A stretch of 64,000 nt of DNA from Medicago truncatula (taxonomy: Eukaryota > Streptophyta > Magnoliopsida > Fabales > Fabaceae). Both the position numbers and the translations under genes were made by a program. Position 1 is the first letter of the stretch. Every line of letters starts with the position of its first letter. The DNA lies in the NCBI RefSeq assembly GCF_003473485.1, contig NC_053044.1, positions 50,632,091 to 50,696,090 of the forward strand, written 5' to 3'. Under the pieces are notes generated by a model, which saw only the letters and a program-made list of their open reading frames with translations, ran no database searches and was not told where the DNA came from. Shown here piece after piece: positions 1 through 11,044 of the stretch.

Positions 1-919
1 TTGAAAATTTCAAGACATAAAACAACCCTCGACGAGCCTTAATAAATCCTTAAAAATAACTTTGAAGTTAAATGTTGCAATTATTTCACCAAATAATAAT
101 AAAAATCAACAAGTGCAAGCTACATAAGGTCCCGTTTAAGTGCCTTGGCCTGTCGATTAAGGATAATCTGTGAGGATATTATTATTATTTTTTTAACTCA
201 GTGGTTCAGAAAATTCAAAGAAGACTTTCAACGTGTGGAAAAATATGAATTCATCTATGGATAGCTGCTTTATTCTCATCAAAGTAGTCATGTCCGCAAT
301 TCTATTTTATTTCTTTCTCACTTCAAAGTTTTTTCAAGTAACATTATTCTAAAATTGAAATTCTCTTTATTAATGTTTTGTGGGTGTGGGCGGGGGTGTA
401 GTCAGGAGGAGACTCATAAGGTTCGTTAGATAGAGCGATATTTGGTGTGTTGTAAGCATGAAAAGGGAGTGTCATGTGTGTGTAATTTGCACGTGTTTAA
501 CATGACACTATACGAGAAATGGTGTTAGAGGTTGAAAATAGATAGATAGAAGTTGTTGTTTAAAGTTTTATCTCATAAATATGGTTTGGTAAATGGCGAT
601 GTAGTTGTAGGATTTAATAGAGACTCGACTTGGTGGAAGGATATTTAAGATTTGTATTTTATATTGTGATTCAAGATTTTGTGTAGGTCGTCGCGTGTTG
701 AAAGAATATTTTTAGCATATTTTCTTATAAATCTTCAAGTTTTGGGGGGTGTGGGGGAGACATTTTGGTTAACATGGTTTTAGTAGTGTTTTTACTAACA
801 TTGATTTGGATCATGCCTACCCATTTTGTGGTTGATGTTAATCAATTATTAGTGTTAAAATTTTATCTTAGTGGTTGTTCAAGGCAAAAGGGAAGTATTT
901 TAGTAAAGGAATGAGCGTT
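1..919. other. Intergenic, mostly unassigned
   Basis: A/T-rich sequence with no credible gene. The only recognisable part is a short LINE relic (listed separately at about 541-654). The G-rich stretches near 385-405 and 745-760 are not part of any motif I recognise. Confidence 0.5.
541..654 (+). mobile_element. LINE (non-LTR retrotransposon) coding relic
   Basis: One plus-strand frame reads LLFKVLSHKYGLVNGDVVVG followed by NRDSTWWKDI and then a stop. This resembles the 'WYKVL..KYG..GG...SxWWRDI' stretch found downstream of the reverse transcriptase in plant L1-type LINEs. The flanks carry no longer frame, so it is a degenerate fragment. Family match is from memory of the motif. Confidence 0.5.
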
Positions 920-1234
920 CTAAGAGCGACAATGGGAGAGTCTTAAACATTTAAGATCTGATATCTAATAGGTACCTCCATTGTGGGAAAAAAAAAATTG
1001 AGGGTCTTAAAAGATGCAAGGTACTATTAAGACCTCATTCTTAAATGGATCCACATCACATTTTTATTAAAATAATAATCAAAAAGTGTATTAAATAAAT
1101 AATATGGGTGGGACCCAATTAAATAAATAATATTGGTTGAGTACCTATTAGGTACTATTATTAAAAAGTGATGTGTCAATGTGAGACTCATTTAAAACTT
1201 TAAAGATGAGAATCTCCATTGTGGATGCTCTAAG
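920..1234. mobile_element. MITE with terminal inverted repeats (hAT-like ends)
   Basis: The left end reads CTAAGAGCGACAATGGGAGA and the right end is its imperfect reverse complement (TCTCCATTGTGGATGCTCTAAG). Ends of the form 'GAGCATCCACAATGG' are common in plant hAT-type MITEs. The body is A/T-rich and non-coding, with the self-complementary word TAGGTACCT/AGGTACTATTA repeated. I could not fix the target-site duplication. Confidence 0.55.
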
Positions 1235-1473
1235 CTAAACGAATGCAACCAGAATTAATATGATCAATTGCAAAATCACAAGTTCTGCACTCCATGAATT
1301 CCATTAAATGTAACTTAAAGTACTCATACTTGATACTTAAAGATTGAAAAGAACCATACGGTGCTCGATTTTTTTTTTGTAGACTTTAGAGCCTAATTTC
1401 ATGGCTGTGTTTATGCTATGTGATTAAAATAGCAATGATAAATGAAGGTCATTACAATTTAAACTCCACAACT

Positions 1474-3693
1474 CTACAATAAAGTTAGGGACGTCATTGT
1501 GAGAAATGTTATGAACAATGCTACCAAATAAATATGAGAAATACAATTAGAAAACGCAATGGAACTTGTTGCCTCGTTACGTATTGGACTAACATTGTGA
1601 TATGGATCTGGATTTGAACTTGAAGAGGGTACAAATTGAAGGAATGCATCAGCCATGATCTTTCCAAGATCAACCTGGGCAGGGGTTGAAAGATGAAGCC
1701 GATCGGGCTGAAGAGGCAAACCCTTAGCGTCCACAGTTTTCAAGTTCAGGAGGTCAATACCCAGTTGAGCTTGTCTCACTATCTCTATGTAAGGGCCTGA
1801 TCCTGATGCCAAAGCAACCTACAATACGTAATTAACAAAAAATGAAAAATAAGACTACAAATGCATATATACAAGTTAATATTGTTAATGATAGAGACAC
1901 TTTACTCTCTTGGATTAAGATTTTAGTTTAATTTAATATATAGAGGTCTCTAATATATATATTGAGTTTAAGTTGTCCATATGAAGTAATTTGCAAGGCA
2001 ATAACAGTACAACAGTTAACAGTTATTAGGCTATGAAAGTAATTTATTGATACTACCACAAGATTGTTACTCATTCATTTTTTGTTTTTTGAGGTGGTTA
2101 CTTATTCGTATAGACTAGTAGTAGTTAGCATGAATTGACAAGAAATCATCTCACAGGTAACCGATAGTTATACCATGTATTGGGAAAATTCCACATCGGA
2201 TAGATATGATTTTTAACAAGAGTTTGTAAAGAGATGCACTTCTCACCTTAGAGTCCAATTTTGTAAAGATGAGTTATGCTCAAATTTTAACATATGGTAT
2301 CAGAGCCTATCGCTATCGGGCCGCCCATCATTTTATATCCATGTACCAAACCCAAGAGTGCTAGACGTGAGAAGATGTATCGGAAAAAACGTAAGTCCCA
2401 CATCGGATAAATAAAACTCTTGATAAGAGTTTATAGAAGTAAACTTAAACATGGTATAAATGATATATTTGATGGTTTTTTCTAGATTACCTTTGAAGAA
2501 ATCAATGAAAATGAGCAATTTGTTGGTGGGGTCAAGATAGTTTATGGATACCACTTAAAAATGTACTTATGTGGCTAATGTGTATACCCCAGTTGTCACC
2601 AAATTTAAATATAATAATATTATTATTATATCCATTCCTCTACCTATTTTTTTTTTTTTTTTTTACCAGAAAAATAGTATGTATAAATTAACATAAAAGC
2701 CAGAGGAAGATACAGAGGAGGGGTATGAGTTGGTGGAGTGGAGCATCCCATTCCTCTTCCTAATAAATCATCTTACCTACTAATTCAGATTTATTTCATC
2801 TGAGTCCTCTTCAACAGCAAGGTGGTACAATTTTTTTATAACTAATAAATACAACATACTACCTCATAAAGCAGGCAACAGTCTTATATTTACTAACACT
2901 GGCAAAATTTGCTACAAATGTAGTAGAGGATGGATACTTAGTTTTTTTGGTTCCTCATTAAGATAGAGATATATATGTGCATCCCAACTACCCTTTTCTT
3001 AAAAACAAGTGAAACTGAAAACCAACCCAAACCTAACAGTTTAATGATTCATTAATCACATTATTAACAAATAATTATATATGCTTTGAATTGGAAAAAT
3101 ACCTGAATTATGGGAAGTAATGGAGACTGCAAATCATCACGAACATCCAAGAAAAACTTGTGAACTCTAGCTTGGTATGATTGTGCATCAGTTAGACTTA
3201 CCGTATCAGTCTCCCCTTGAAACCAAAGAAGTGCTCTAATATTACCATCATCACGCAACGATGCTTTAACCCTCTTCATCATGTGGTTATAAAGCACTTT
3301 ACCCCTTTCCCATTCACTTATATTGGTGCCACCAATTGCACATGGGACCAACCCCACCAAACCAAGTCCCGAGTTTTTTTCCAGCACATGTTTCGCAAAT
3401 GCCATACCTGGTCCAACCCCATTTGTCTTTAGCGTATCTATGTCTTCATGAAGAGGTTCATGTGCTTCAACCCATTTAAGATTTGCATTGAGCTTCATAA
3501 TTGATGGATTTGGTTGACATTGAAGTGGAACAACACCGTCCCAGGTTGTGACACCGGTTGTCGTGTCGTTTACTACTCCTCCTCTTCCAGCCATGTTGCT
3601 TTGTCCTGCTAATATAAATATGTTTTTTTGGGCTTCTAGCTTCATTGGCCATGTTTGAATGATCAGAAAAACTAACAAGAAAAATGAAGACAT
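1474..3693 (-). CDS. Probable carbohydrate esterase, SASA/DUF303 family (At4g34215-like)
   Basis: CDS is complement(join(1474..1818,3103..3693)), 311 aa. Exon 1 is exactly 197 codons; the donor is CAG|GT and the acceptor TTGTAG|GT, phase 0. An N-terminal signal peptide of about 21 residues is followed by the family block GQSNMAG (nucleophile Ser32), the central WFQGETD block (about residue 157), and DRLHLS near the end, giving Asp236 and His239 of the triad. SGNH-type esterases of this family are predicted to deacetylate cell-wall or other glycans, but the substrate is unknown. The C-terminus runs about 50 residues past the usual end and finishes in a hydrophobic stretch (VALFITFLTMTSLTLL); this could be a GPI-anchor signal or a membrane tail. 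The intron carries a TRIM-like insertion. A TATA-like TATAAAA lies about 65 bp upstream of the ATG. Confidence 0.9.
2176..2451 (+). mobile_element. TRIM-like miniature LTR element in the esterase intron
   Basis: Two related terminal repeats start TGTATTGGGAAAATTCCACA (2176) and TGTATCGGAAAAAACGTAAG (2376), both followed by CACATCGGATA. The first ends in TTTTAACA at 2292. Two bases later comes TGGTATCAGAGC (2295-2306), the classic primer-binding site complementary to initiator tRNA-Met. The internal part is only about 70 bp. Both the structure and the 'CCCACATCGGATA' word match plant TRIM (Katydid-like) elements. The second repeat seems truncated, ending near 2451, and no target duplication was found. 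Confidence 0.7.
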
Positions 3694-3755
3694 TTACAAT
3701 TTTTGGGTTTGGCTTTGAGATGGAGATAGATTGACCTCTTTTTCAACACTATATA

Positions 3756-3762
3756 TTTTATA
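3756..3762 (-). promoter_or_regulatory. TATA-like box of the esterase gene
   Basis: On the minus strand this reads TATAAAA, inside TATAAAATATATA, about 65 bp before the ATG at 3693. Spacing suits a short 5' UTR. Inferred from position and sequence only. Confidence 0.4.
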
Positions 3763-5071
3763 CGCCATATCTTAAACACAAGAGAATAAATTATATGAAA
3801 TGCTACCCTGTCATTGTGTATAATTTAATTAATATTTGCCTTTATAATTTTATTTTTTTTAATATTTACCAATTGCTTTTCATACACACTGTTCCAGAAG
3901 GAGAGAATTGAAATTAATCAAATAACACGTGAAAAAGAAAGTCTTGGTCTACTCTTTTTCAAAATAGAATAATATTGTTGGTCTATACTTTAATATGTAC
4001 TTTTTTGAAAAAGAGTAGGGGATTGGTCCAAATAAGACATCGATGCTTGAATTAAACGTTTGTGTATATAAAAAATCTTTAACGAAGGATGACTCAAATA
4101 TAATAATTAGCACTAAGGTAAACTTCATCGTTCGTTCCACAGAAATCAGGTTACGTTGAATAGTCGGTCTACGACATTTTTCTATTTTATTGGAGGCTGT
4201 TTACTTGAGACTAAAGACAAGTAATCGAGTCAACAAAAAACTTGTAATTTCAATTAAAAAAAAAATATAAAATACCTCTTTTGATCTTTTAAGCTTGACA
4301 AAAATACGTGATACTTCTTTAAGTTTAAACAAGCCCTTATTATCCTTTTAAAAACCTATTTGAAACTTAAAAAACTTCAAATATGTGTATTAAATTAACA
4401 ACTTAAAAGACATATTTAAAACTCTAATAAACTTAAAGCTCTTATTTAAAACTTTAGAAAAACCTAAAGAATCTATTTATAACATAAAAACCTTAAAACC
4501 AACTTGATATTTTGTTCAAACTTAAAGGACAAAAAGATATACTTTGCCATTAAAAAGTCTTGTATTTGTAAGGTGTAACTTGTACCGTGCTAACAATTAA
4601 CGAAATATTATTCATCATGTTGAACTCTTTCTCGAAGTGACAAAAAAAAATTAACGAAATTTGATTCCTCACGTTGAACACTTTCTTAGAGTGACACAGT
4701 GGTCGTGTGATCTAATCAAACGATCTAAAGAAACAATTTTTTTTTAAAATTTTATAATAATTTTAAAAATACAAAGTTTAAATATGGATGGTTTGATCTT
4801 AGATTAGACGATCACTGACATGTGACAGCAAAGATTTTTCGACTAAAATAATTTTAGGTCCATAATTAATGTCAACATTTTTTTTGTTTTTGTATTAGAC
4901 ATATAAAATTGGATATCTGGATTGTAGCCCGAGTTGTCTCACAACAAATTTCTAATAGCGGATGATACAATATATTTTAGATAAACTATAATACCATCTT
5001 AGAATTTGAGTCGAGTCTAACTCAACATTACAAAATTATTTTGTACGATGATGACTGCTCTCATTTATAAA
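3763..5071. other. Intergenic; contains a degenerate fold-back repeat
   Basis: No gene seen. Between about 4270 and 4550 the left arm (CTCTTTTGATCTTTTAAGCTTGACAAAAATA) and right arm (TTTGTTCAAACTTAAAGGACAAAAAGATA) are imperfect inverted copies, with the words 'aaacttaaa' and 'ttaaa' repeated between them. This resembles the clearer fold-back element at 43390-43763. The remainder is unassigned A/T-rich DNA. Confidence 0.4.
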
Positions 5072-5619
5072 TAGGGCCGACCCTAGGCCATAGGGCGGGG
5101 GCGCGACGGACTATTGCCCTTGCCAGTAGAGGGCCCAGTTTTTTTTATGAAGGGAGTGTATATAGAAATATTTTTGTTTATTTGGGGTATATATATCAAA
5201 TTTCACATAAAGACCCCAAACATTGACATGATGAAGGGCTGGACTAAGGTCTGTTAATGTTTTTGGCGCAATTTGCTATATGTACCCCCGTATAGCACGA
5301 AGATTTCTACATACACCCTTCCTATAAAATAATTTGGTTGTTTTTAATAATGTACCAAAAAATTATTATCGAAGAAATTGGTGATATTTATTTGGGCCCT
5401 TTCTTCCTAATAATGTTCTTCACTAATATTACAAATATTGGTGATATTTATTATCCAATAAATTGGGATAATTTTCATAACAAAACAAATTATATTTTAG
5501 TTGAAAATGGACCCACTAGAGAAATTAATCTTAATCTTGTCTTTCAAAGGTTCCAAAAAAACAAATTACATCAATATAATAATGTCAACTTTCTTGAATT
5601 GATTGAAATGATTGCATAG
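5072..5619 (+). mobile_element. Relic of a hAT-type transposon (TTF/ZMYM-like transposase N-terminus)
   Basis: The left end TAGGGCCGACCCTAGGC resembles the CAGGGCCGGCCC-type terminal repeat of hAT elements. About 300 bp downstream, a frame at 5338-5619 contains INWDNFHNKTNYILVENGPT, which I recognise as a decayed form of the 'DPGNWDxIDxxLRDxLVExGPxR' block at the start of plant TTF-type zinc-finger (ZMYM1-like) hAT transposases. The frame stops before the zinc finger and dimerisation region, and no right terminal repeat was found. Non-functional fragment. Confidence 0.5.
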
Positions 5620-6224
5620 TTGAATTTGATAGTACAAAATCATGTGAGACACATTCATGTATCATCACAATGAACTTGTTAGAGATACTTATAGCATATA
5701 AAAAGAGAAATGATGTACTTATAATGTACAAAAGAGTTCTTGTATCTATGATTCCTCTAAAAAGTCTAACACTAATTTTGTATCATGAATTATTGTTGTT
5801 ATGAGTTTAACATTGGAGAATTTTGCATCCAAATGTTTAAAATTTAGTTAATTACTTGTTGATATACTTTTTCTTTTCTGGTGTTATTATTCTTAGGTGT
5901 CAAAATTTCAGTCTACTTCACATTTGCTATTGTTCTATATTTCTACGATATTTTATGTTGTTTTGATGTCTATAGAGTATTTGATTTATTTTTAGATGTT
6001 GCCTAAAAAAACATTTATTTGGTAGTGGAAAGCGAAAAATAAATGAAATGAAAAGTTAATAAAATCACAATAACGAGCTAACAATTTTTATGACGTGTTA
6101 TGTAAGAGGTCTTTTCTCATATTATGCCTAAGAATCTTAAAACTCTATGAACGACCTTGTGTTATAAACACATTGTCAAGTCATATCTCATCAAATATGA
6201 GACTTAAAAAAAAAAAAAAATTGT
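5620..6224. other. Unassigned A/T-rich intergenic DNA
   Basis: No coding frame, inverted repeat or tandem array that I can support. Confidence 0.4.
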
Positions 6225-6240
6225 ATTTCTGTGAATGTTT

Positions 6241-6325
6241 TTTTTGTGTGGTGGCCGGGGTTTGAATTTTAGACGTTGCATATTTTATGCATTGTCTTTA
6301 CCAACTGAGCTAAACTTAAGAGGAC
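6241..6325 (-). mobile_element. tRNA-derived SINE, truncated, with target duplication
   Basis: Read on the minus strand it contains a box A (TAGCTCAGTTGGTAAAG) and a box B-like word (ATTCAAACCCCGG) and ends in a short A-run. It is the same family as the copy at 11820. It is flanked by a 16-bp direct repeat with one mismatch: ATTTCTGTGAATGTTT at 6225-6240 and ATTTCCGTGAATGTTT at 6326-6341. Confidence 0.75.
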
Positions 6326-6622
6326 ATTTCCGTGAATGTTTAGTTCTACATAGAGAACACTGATTTTAGCTAAAAATTAATTTAAAATATAAAACAAGAA
6401 AGTAAGTTGTTAGCATGACTCAAAATTATTTATGTTTGAATATGATATGTGAAAATATGCTGAACAAATAATCTAAATATAAAATTCACGTTTAGGAGAT
6501 ACATATATTGTCTTCAGACTAGAAGTAAAATCAACTTTAATAATAAAAAAAACCTTTAAAATATGAAAGTCAGCCGGCTAGTGTTTGGTAATGTGGATAC
6601 CAAACGCGGACATGAGCTTACA

Positions 6623-6803
6623 GGGACACCACTTGTGTACCATTAAGGTACCAATGTTATATAACATTGGCCAATAAGAGTGTGCCACATACCAATGTTA
6701 CTTTATAAATACTTTATTTGATATATGTTTTTTAAAGTGTGTGCCACATGGCACACCTTAATTGGCTAATGTTATATAACATAATGGTACACAAGTGCTA
6801 TCC
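6623..6803. mobile_element. Fold-back MITE
   Basis: The arms (CACTTGTGTACCATTA... and ...TAATGGTACACAAGTG) are inverted, and both contain ATGTTATATAACAT and GTGTGCCACAT. Flanks show an imperfect direct repeat (GAGCTTACAG left, GAGCTCTTACAG right). No coding content. Confidence 0.65.
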
Positions 6804-6859
6804 GAGCTCTTACAGAAGCTATCAAGTTGTAGCTTTCATGTTAGATGTGAATTTATTTA

Positions 6860-7360
6860 AGGGTTAAATATGTTTTTCGTTCTTATAAATATACCAACTT
6901 TTCGTTTTAGTCTCTTTAAAATTTTCCTTTAACTTTTAGTCCCTATAAAATTTTCAGTCACTACTTTTAGTCCCTATTTTTAAGTTTTTTTTTTTTGTAT
7001 TTTTTAATAAAATTGTGCAGAAATGTATAGAATATTGTAAAAAAAATTCACAATAAAAGTTAGAATTTTTTAACAAAACTCAAATTTAATATGAATTTTT
7101 AACTGTAAAAAATGTAAAATTTCATATTAAATTCATGTTATGTTAAAAAAATCTACTTTTTGTAGGGAGAGATTATTATAATATTATGAATTTTTCTGCA
7201 AAATTTTATTCAAAAATATGAATTCTATATATGAGTTTACTCTAAAAGAGGGATCAAAAGTAGTGATTGAAAATTTTAGAGACTAAAAGTTGAAGAAAAA
7301 TTTAGAGGAACTAAAACGAAAAGTTGGTATATTTATAGGGACAAAATCATATTTAGCACT
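6860..7360. mobile_element. MITE with long inverted arms ('GGGTTAAATATG' type)
   Basis: The left arm starts AGGGTTAAATATGTTTTTCG and contains ATAAATATACCAACTTTTCG; the right arm mirrors it (CGAAAAGTTGGTATATTTAT ... CATATTTAGCACT). Several 'tagtccctat' words sit in the left arm and their complements in the right. The flanks are ATTTATTTA and TTATTTATT, consistent with a degenerate 9-bp target duplication as made by Mutator-like elements. This type is abundant in legume genomes. Confidence 0.7.
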
Positions 7361-7689
7361 TTATTTATTTATTACAAAAGTGACAAATTTATCAAGTTGT
7401 AGCTTTCATGTATTGTAGATATACGATCATGCCATTTCATTTAAAATGCATGGATATTCATTTGTAAGTTTGTCGAGTTAATCATTCATCTATACGTAGA
7501 GACATTAGCGATACTAATAGGATTAATTAGCTTATGAGCTTTTCTTGACCGAGTATATGTCACTTGCATTAACATCTCATTGTCATGCATCTTGTAAGTC
7601 ATGGTCGGATGATATGTCATGGGTAGGCATTATTGTGCTTTGACGAACAATAATTCTAATCACGTTACTCAATTTATAGGTTGATTTCC

Positions 7690-7853
7690 CATGAAAAAAA
7701 TGCGAAGAAGTGTCTTCACTCGATATGGATGGTTTGTTTGTGGATTATTTGGAAGTCTCATAATCAAGTTGTTTTTGATAATCAATATAGGTTTAAAGGT
7801 CCTCGGGTTGATTTGGTGAAGCCTTTGATGTGGTCTTTTGATAAATTGTTGAT
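7690..7853 (+). mobile_element. LINE 3'-coding relic (interrupted by a MITE)
   Basis: A plus-strand frame reads WMVCLWIIWKSHNQVVFDNQ and continues YRFKGPRVDLVKPLMWSFDK. This matches the 'WxIWKxRNxxVF' block between the zinc-binding and RNase H regions of plant L1 LINEs. The sequence resumes at 8055 after the MITE insertion, but no further frame is open. Confidence 0.55.
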
Positions 7854-7862
7854 TTAACAAAA

Positions 7863-8045
7863 GAGGAATGATATTTGTACAATTAATTCTAAACAACTTT
7901 TGTGACAACCACTTTTCATCTCTTCTTACTGGATAAAAACAATATAGAGAGAAAGAAAAAGAGAAAGAATTAAAACACATGTAAGTATGAGAGAAAGGGT
8001 TGTTTCAAAAGTTGTGAAAAAGTAATTGTACAAATATCATTCCTC
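7863..8045. mobile_element. MITE with near-perfect TIRs and 9-bp target duplication
   Basis: The terminal inverted repeats are GAGGAATGATATTTGTACAA and its complement at the right end, at least 23 bp and identical. The flanks carry the identical 9-bp direct repeat TTAACAAAA at 7854-7862 and 8046-8054. A 9-bp duplication points to a Mutator-superfamily source. The element is non-coding and sits inside the LINE relic. Confidence 0.85.
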
Positions 8046-8305
8046 TTAACAAAATACGGTGTGATTTTACTTAAGAAGTTTTAACATTCACATTGGTTTT
8101 AGATCCTCTAAAGCGAGTAAAGTGTAAAGTGAGAAAATTAAGAGTTGTTATTGTAATAAATTCATGGTTTATTAGATCGTATCTATAATACCTACCTTTA
8201 ATTTTAAAATTAACAATTGATATTACGAGAACTTGAATCTTCAATTATTATACCAAATAATATTTTGTAATAAGTCACACATCTAGTACTTCAAATCAAG
8301 GTTGA

Positions 8306-8494
8306 ATGAAATCCAAATGGTTGAGTTGGATTATGAAAGTTTCTCAAATCGTTACAAGTCTCCTTTTAGTTTCCATTTTAGCATTTATCACATTCACCCA
8401 TTCAGACGAGATTCGTCAGGATTGTCGGGATCCAGTAGCATGTATATATAATTTGATGAGGATTTTAAAACTCAAACTTCTCCAACACTCCTAA
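8306..8494 (+). CDS. Doubtful small ORF with signal-peptide-like N-terminus
   Basis: A 62-aa ATG frame; an inner ATG at 8333 would give 53 aa. Residues 10-33 form a hydrophobic stretch ending in a possible cleavage region (FTHSDEIRQ), followed by a short tail with two cysteines (DCRDPVAC). I do not recognise a family, and neither the tail nor the flanks resemble NCR or other known cysteine-rich peptides. There is no clear promoter. It may be chance or the first exon of an undetected gene. Confidence 0.15.
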   Translation: MKSKWLSWIMKVSQIVTSLLLVSILAFITFTHSDEIRQDCRDPVACIYNLMRILKLKLLQHS

Positions 8495-10056
8495 CTAAAA
8501 ACACTCCTAAACATAACCTTTTATTAAAGAATTTTGAGTATCAAAACATAATCTTATCATCCATTAGCTCTATAAACACTTTTTTTATGACAACAAATGT
8601 AATGTAACTCTAAAACCCTTATCGCTGTTGGAAAGTGTCTAAAATGATAGATTTTGTGTGATGAAAAAGCGTGTCTAGATCACAGTCTATTCAGTAGGTA
8701 TGATTTATTTTATTTTATTTTTGTTGTTAAATTTCTTTCAATTTCATGATATCATTTCAGTTATGGAGGATCCTCCAATTAATTTACCTCTAATAAGAAA
8801 TTTACCAGTTGAGATATTGTGAAGAACTACACCATTGATAAAAAATTTACCTCTCGAGATAACTTGTTAGGCCGAGTTTGTAGTGAAGCGCTTGTTTTCC
8901 GAAGGTCATTTGATAATAAGAACATTCTTCAACAATTGTGGTGTTTGGTTTGAGATTCAACATGAACAAAAAGAGTTTGTTGTGAAGCTGCTAAGCTAGG
9001 GTTTGTAGTAGTTTTCAATCCAATAACAAGATCCTTTAATAAAATTGCATTTCATTCATAAAAATTAATTAACTCAAAAGATAAGAGTGTCGACACACAC
9101 ATATATGTATGCATTAAACAACACATGAACTTTAAGAATGCAGGACTCTAATACAACTTCAATGGTTACACACCCTTAATCTGATTATGATCGTGCCATG
9201 TTAAGTGTGTTTGGATTTTGCTCCAAAAGCTAATCCATTAGATGAGAGTGTCTAAACACACATATGCATCTAACAATCCGGAAATTATGACATTGTTGAA
9301 CTTCAGTACAATTTCAATACAAAATACTTTATTCGGTCTTATTTATATATAAAAAAGTTTGGTCAAGAAAAGTTGATATAACAAGACAAAATTTTGAACT
9401 AGGTAAATTAACTTTTGTTGATCCAACATTCTTTTATAAATATGATCGGAGGGAGTAATACTAACCCATCTAAAAGCATGAAATTATTATAAGTGAAGTG
9501 AAATACTCCTGTATTTTAGTTTTGCTCCTTGTAATTGTCTTGTTTGAATGCATGCGTCGATGATCTTGACCTCGTATTCTTTTATAAGTTTATTTGGAAA
9601 TTGTAGTTACTTTATCCACCACCTGACATCATCGAGGTTATACAACCTGCATGTTTTTTAACCTGGGTGACACTAGCAGGCAGTATTTGGTTGAATAGGA
9701 AAAACGCACGCCATGTATTAGTCACTGATTAATGTATAATTAATGAGGATGCTCGTTACTTTCTATAAAATATTTTCCAAGTACCAACTAACTCATAAGC
9801 AGAGCTATCAACGTATTTACAAATTCTTTGTACTAGCCAACATGAAAATGGTCACCCATAGACCAAAAAACCAGGGCAGAAACAACAGGTAGTTCAATCA
9901 GCTCTTATCAACCTAGTCAACTCATATTCTATATATAGTATTATGTATATCATATGATTTTTCGAGCGTGTAGGATGTGTATGGTTATAGAATTAATTGA
10001 ATTTAATAATTCAAGAGAAATTTCATGGAAAACAAGTAGTTATAAGGAAAATGCTT
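8495..10056. other. Intergenic, nothing assigned
   Basis: No gene. A short stretch at 8763-8990 contains repeated 'aatttacctct' words and broken frames, with no recognisable protein. The rest is unassigned. Confidence 0.4.
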
Positions 10057-10358
10057 AATAACAGTTTTCGCTCCCTAACTTTTATGAAGTTGCGATTTTG
10101 GCCCCCTAAAAAAAAACTATAAAACCGCCCCTTAAGTTTTGCAACTGTAGCAGTTTTGGCCCTCCAAAACCAAAAAAAATAAAAAAATAACACGTGACAC
10201 CTCACTTAAGGTGTCACGTCAGTGTAGACGAAGTCAAAATTGATCTTGAGGGTCAAAACTGCCACAAATGCAAAACTTATGGAGCGGTTTTGTAGTTTTT
10301 TTTCTTAGAAGGTCAAAATTGATATTTTGAAAAAGTTAGAGGGCTAGAACTTAAAAAC
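10057..10358. mobile_element. Fold-back MITE with central palindrome
   Basis: The left arm (CGCTCCCTAACTTT, TTTTGGCCCCCTAAAAA, CAACTGTAGCAGTTTTGGCCCT) is mirrored on the right. The centre is an 11-bp perfect palindrome, ACGTGACACCT (10192-10202) and AGGTGTCACGT (10209-10219), separated by 6 bases. Non-coding. The arms differ enough to suggest an old insertion. Confidence 0.65.
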
Positions 10359-10639
10359 AAAAATGATATTGCAATAGTCAAAGAATCAAAACAGGACGTA
10401 AGCACAATGGCAAGTTGATAGTTTTTCTCATTATTTTCCCCATGCGTGGTCTTGCATTGCTATGATTCACACATTACAGCCGGCCATCGATTCTTATCAC
10501 AATCGGAGCCACTTATAATTTATAAATACCACATGATTGAACAAAGGTATGCAATTAGAATTTTTTAGTAGTCATTTATTTTTAAAAATGTTTATGTGAT
10601 TGATTCAACTTTCATTTTTAGTCCAATTGTGCGCCTGTC

Positions 10640-10715
10640 TTCCAAGAGGTCATTTGGTTGAGAGTTTCTCTCTTCAACCTCGAGAAACTCGGTTCAAATC
10701 CCGGCACCAGAGTCC
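10640..10715 (+). mobile_element. SINE-like tRNA-derived fragment
   Basis: Contains a box B (GGTTCAAATCC) about 45 bp after CATTTGGTTGAGAG, which resembles a weak box A. No real tRNA fold is apparent. Limits are approximate. Confidence 0.4.
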
Positions 10716-11044
10716 AATTTTGTTATAAATTTGTATACCGAATCATTCAAAAATATACCATATAGAATATTTTGCCGGTCAGCAGTACAATTAGACTCTC
10801 GTTAACAACAACAAAATCACAATTTTAGATAAAACTTAACTTAAAATAAGATCATATTAGTTTTTTGGATTAGACGCTTCAACGCTAAAAGTGTTGAGAT
10901 TTGGCGAAATCTTGATTTGTGGAGACTTATAGAGCAGATACAGCAGATGCCAAAACAATGTGAATGTAACCTATTATGACAGTGGGAATGTAACTTGTTA
11001 AAACAGTGCCAACAATAAAGTTTAACTTCAAATAAGATCAAGTG

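Noticed and set aside
8763..8990. Possible F-box-like pseudogene (LPVEIL)
   Set aside because: Only a six-residue resemblance, frames break repeatedly, and no downstream repeats were found.
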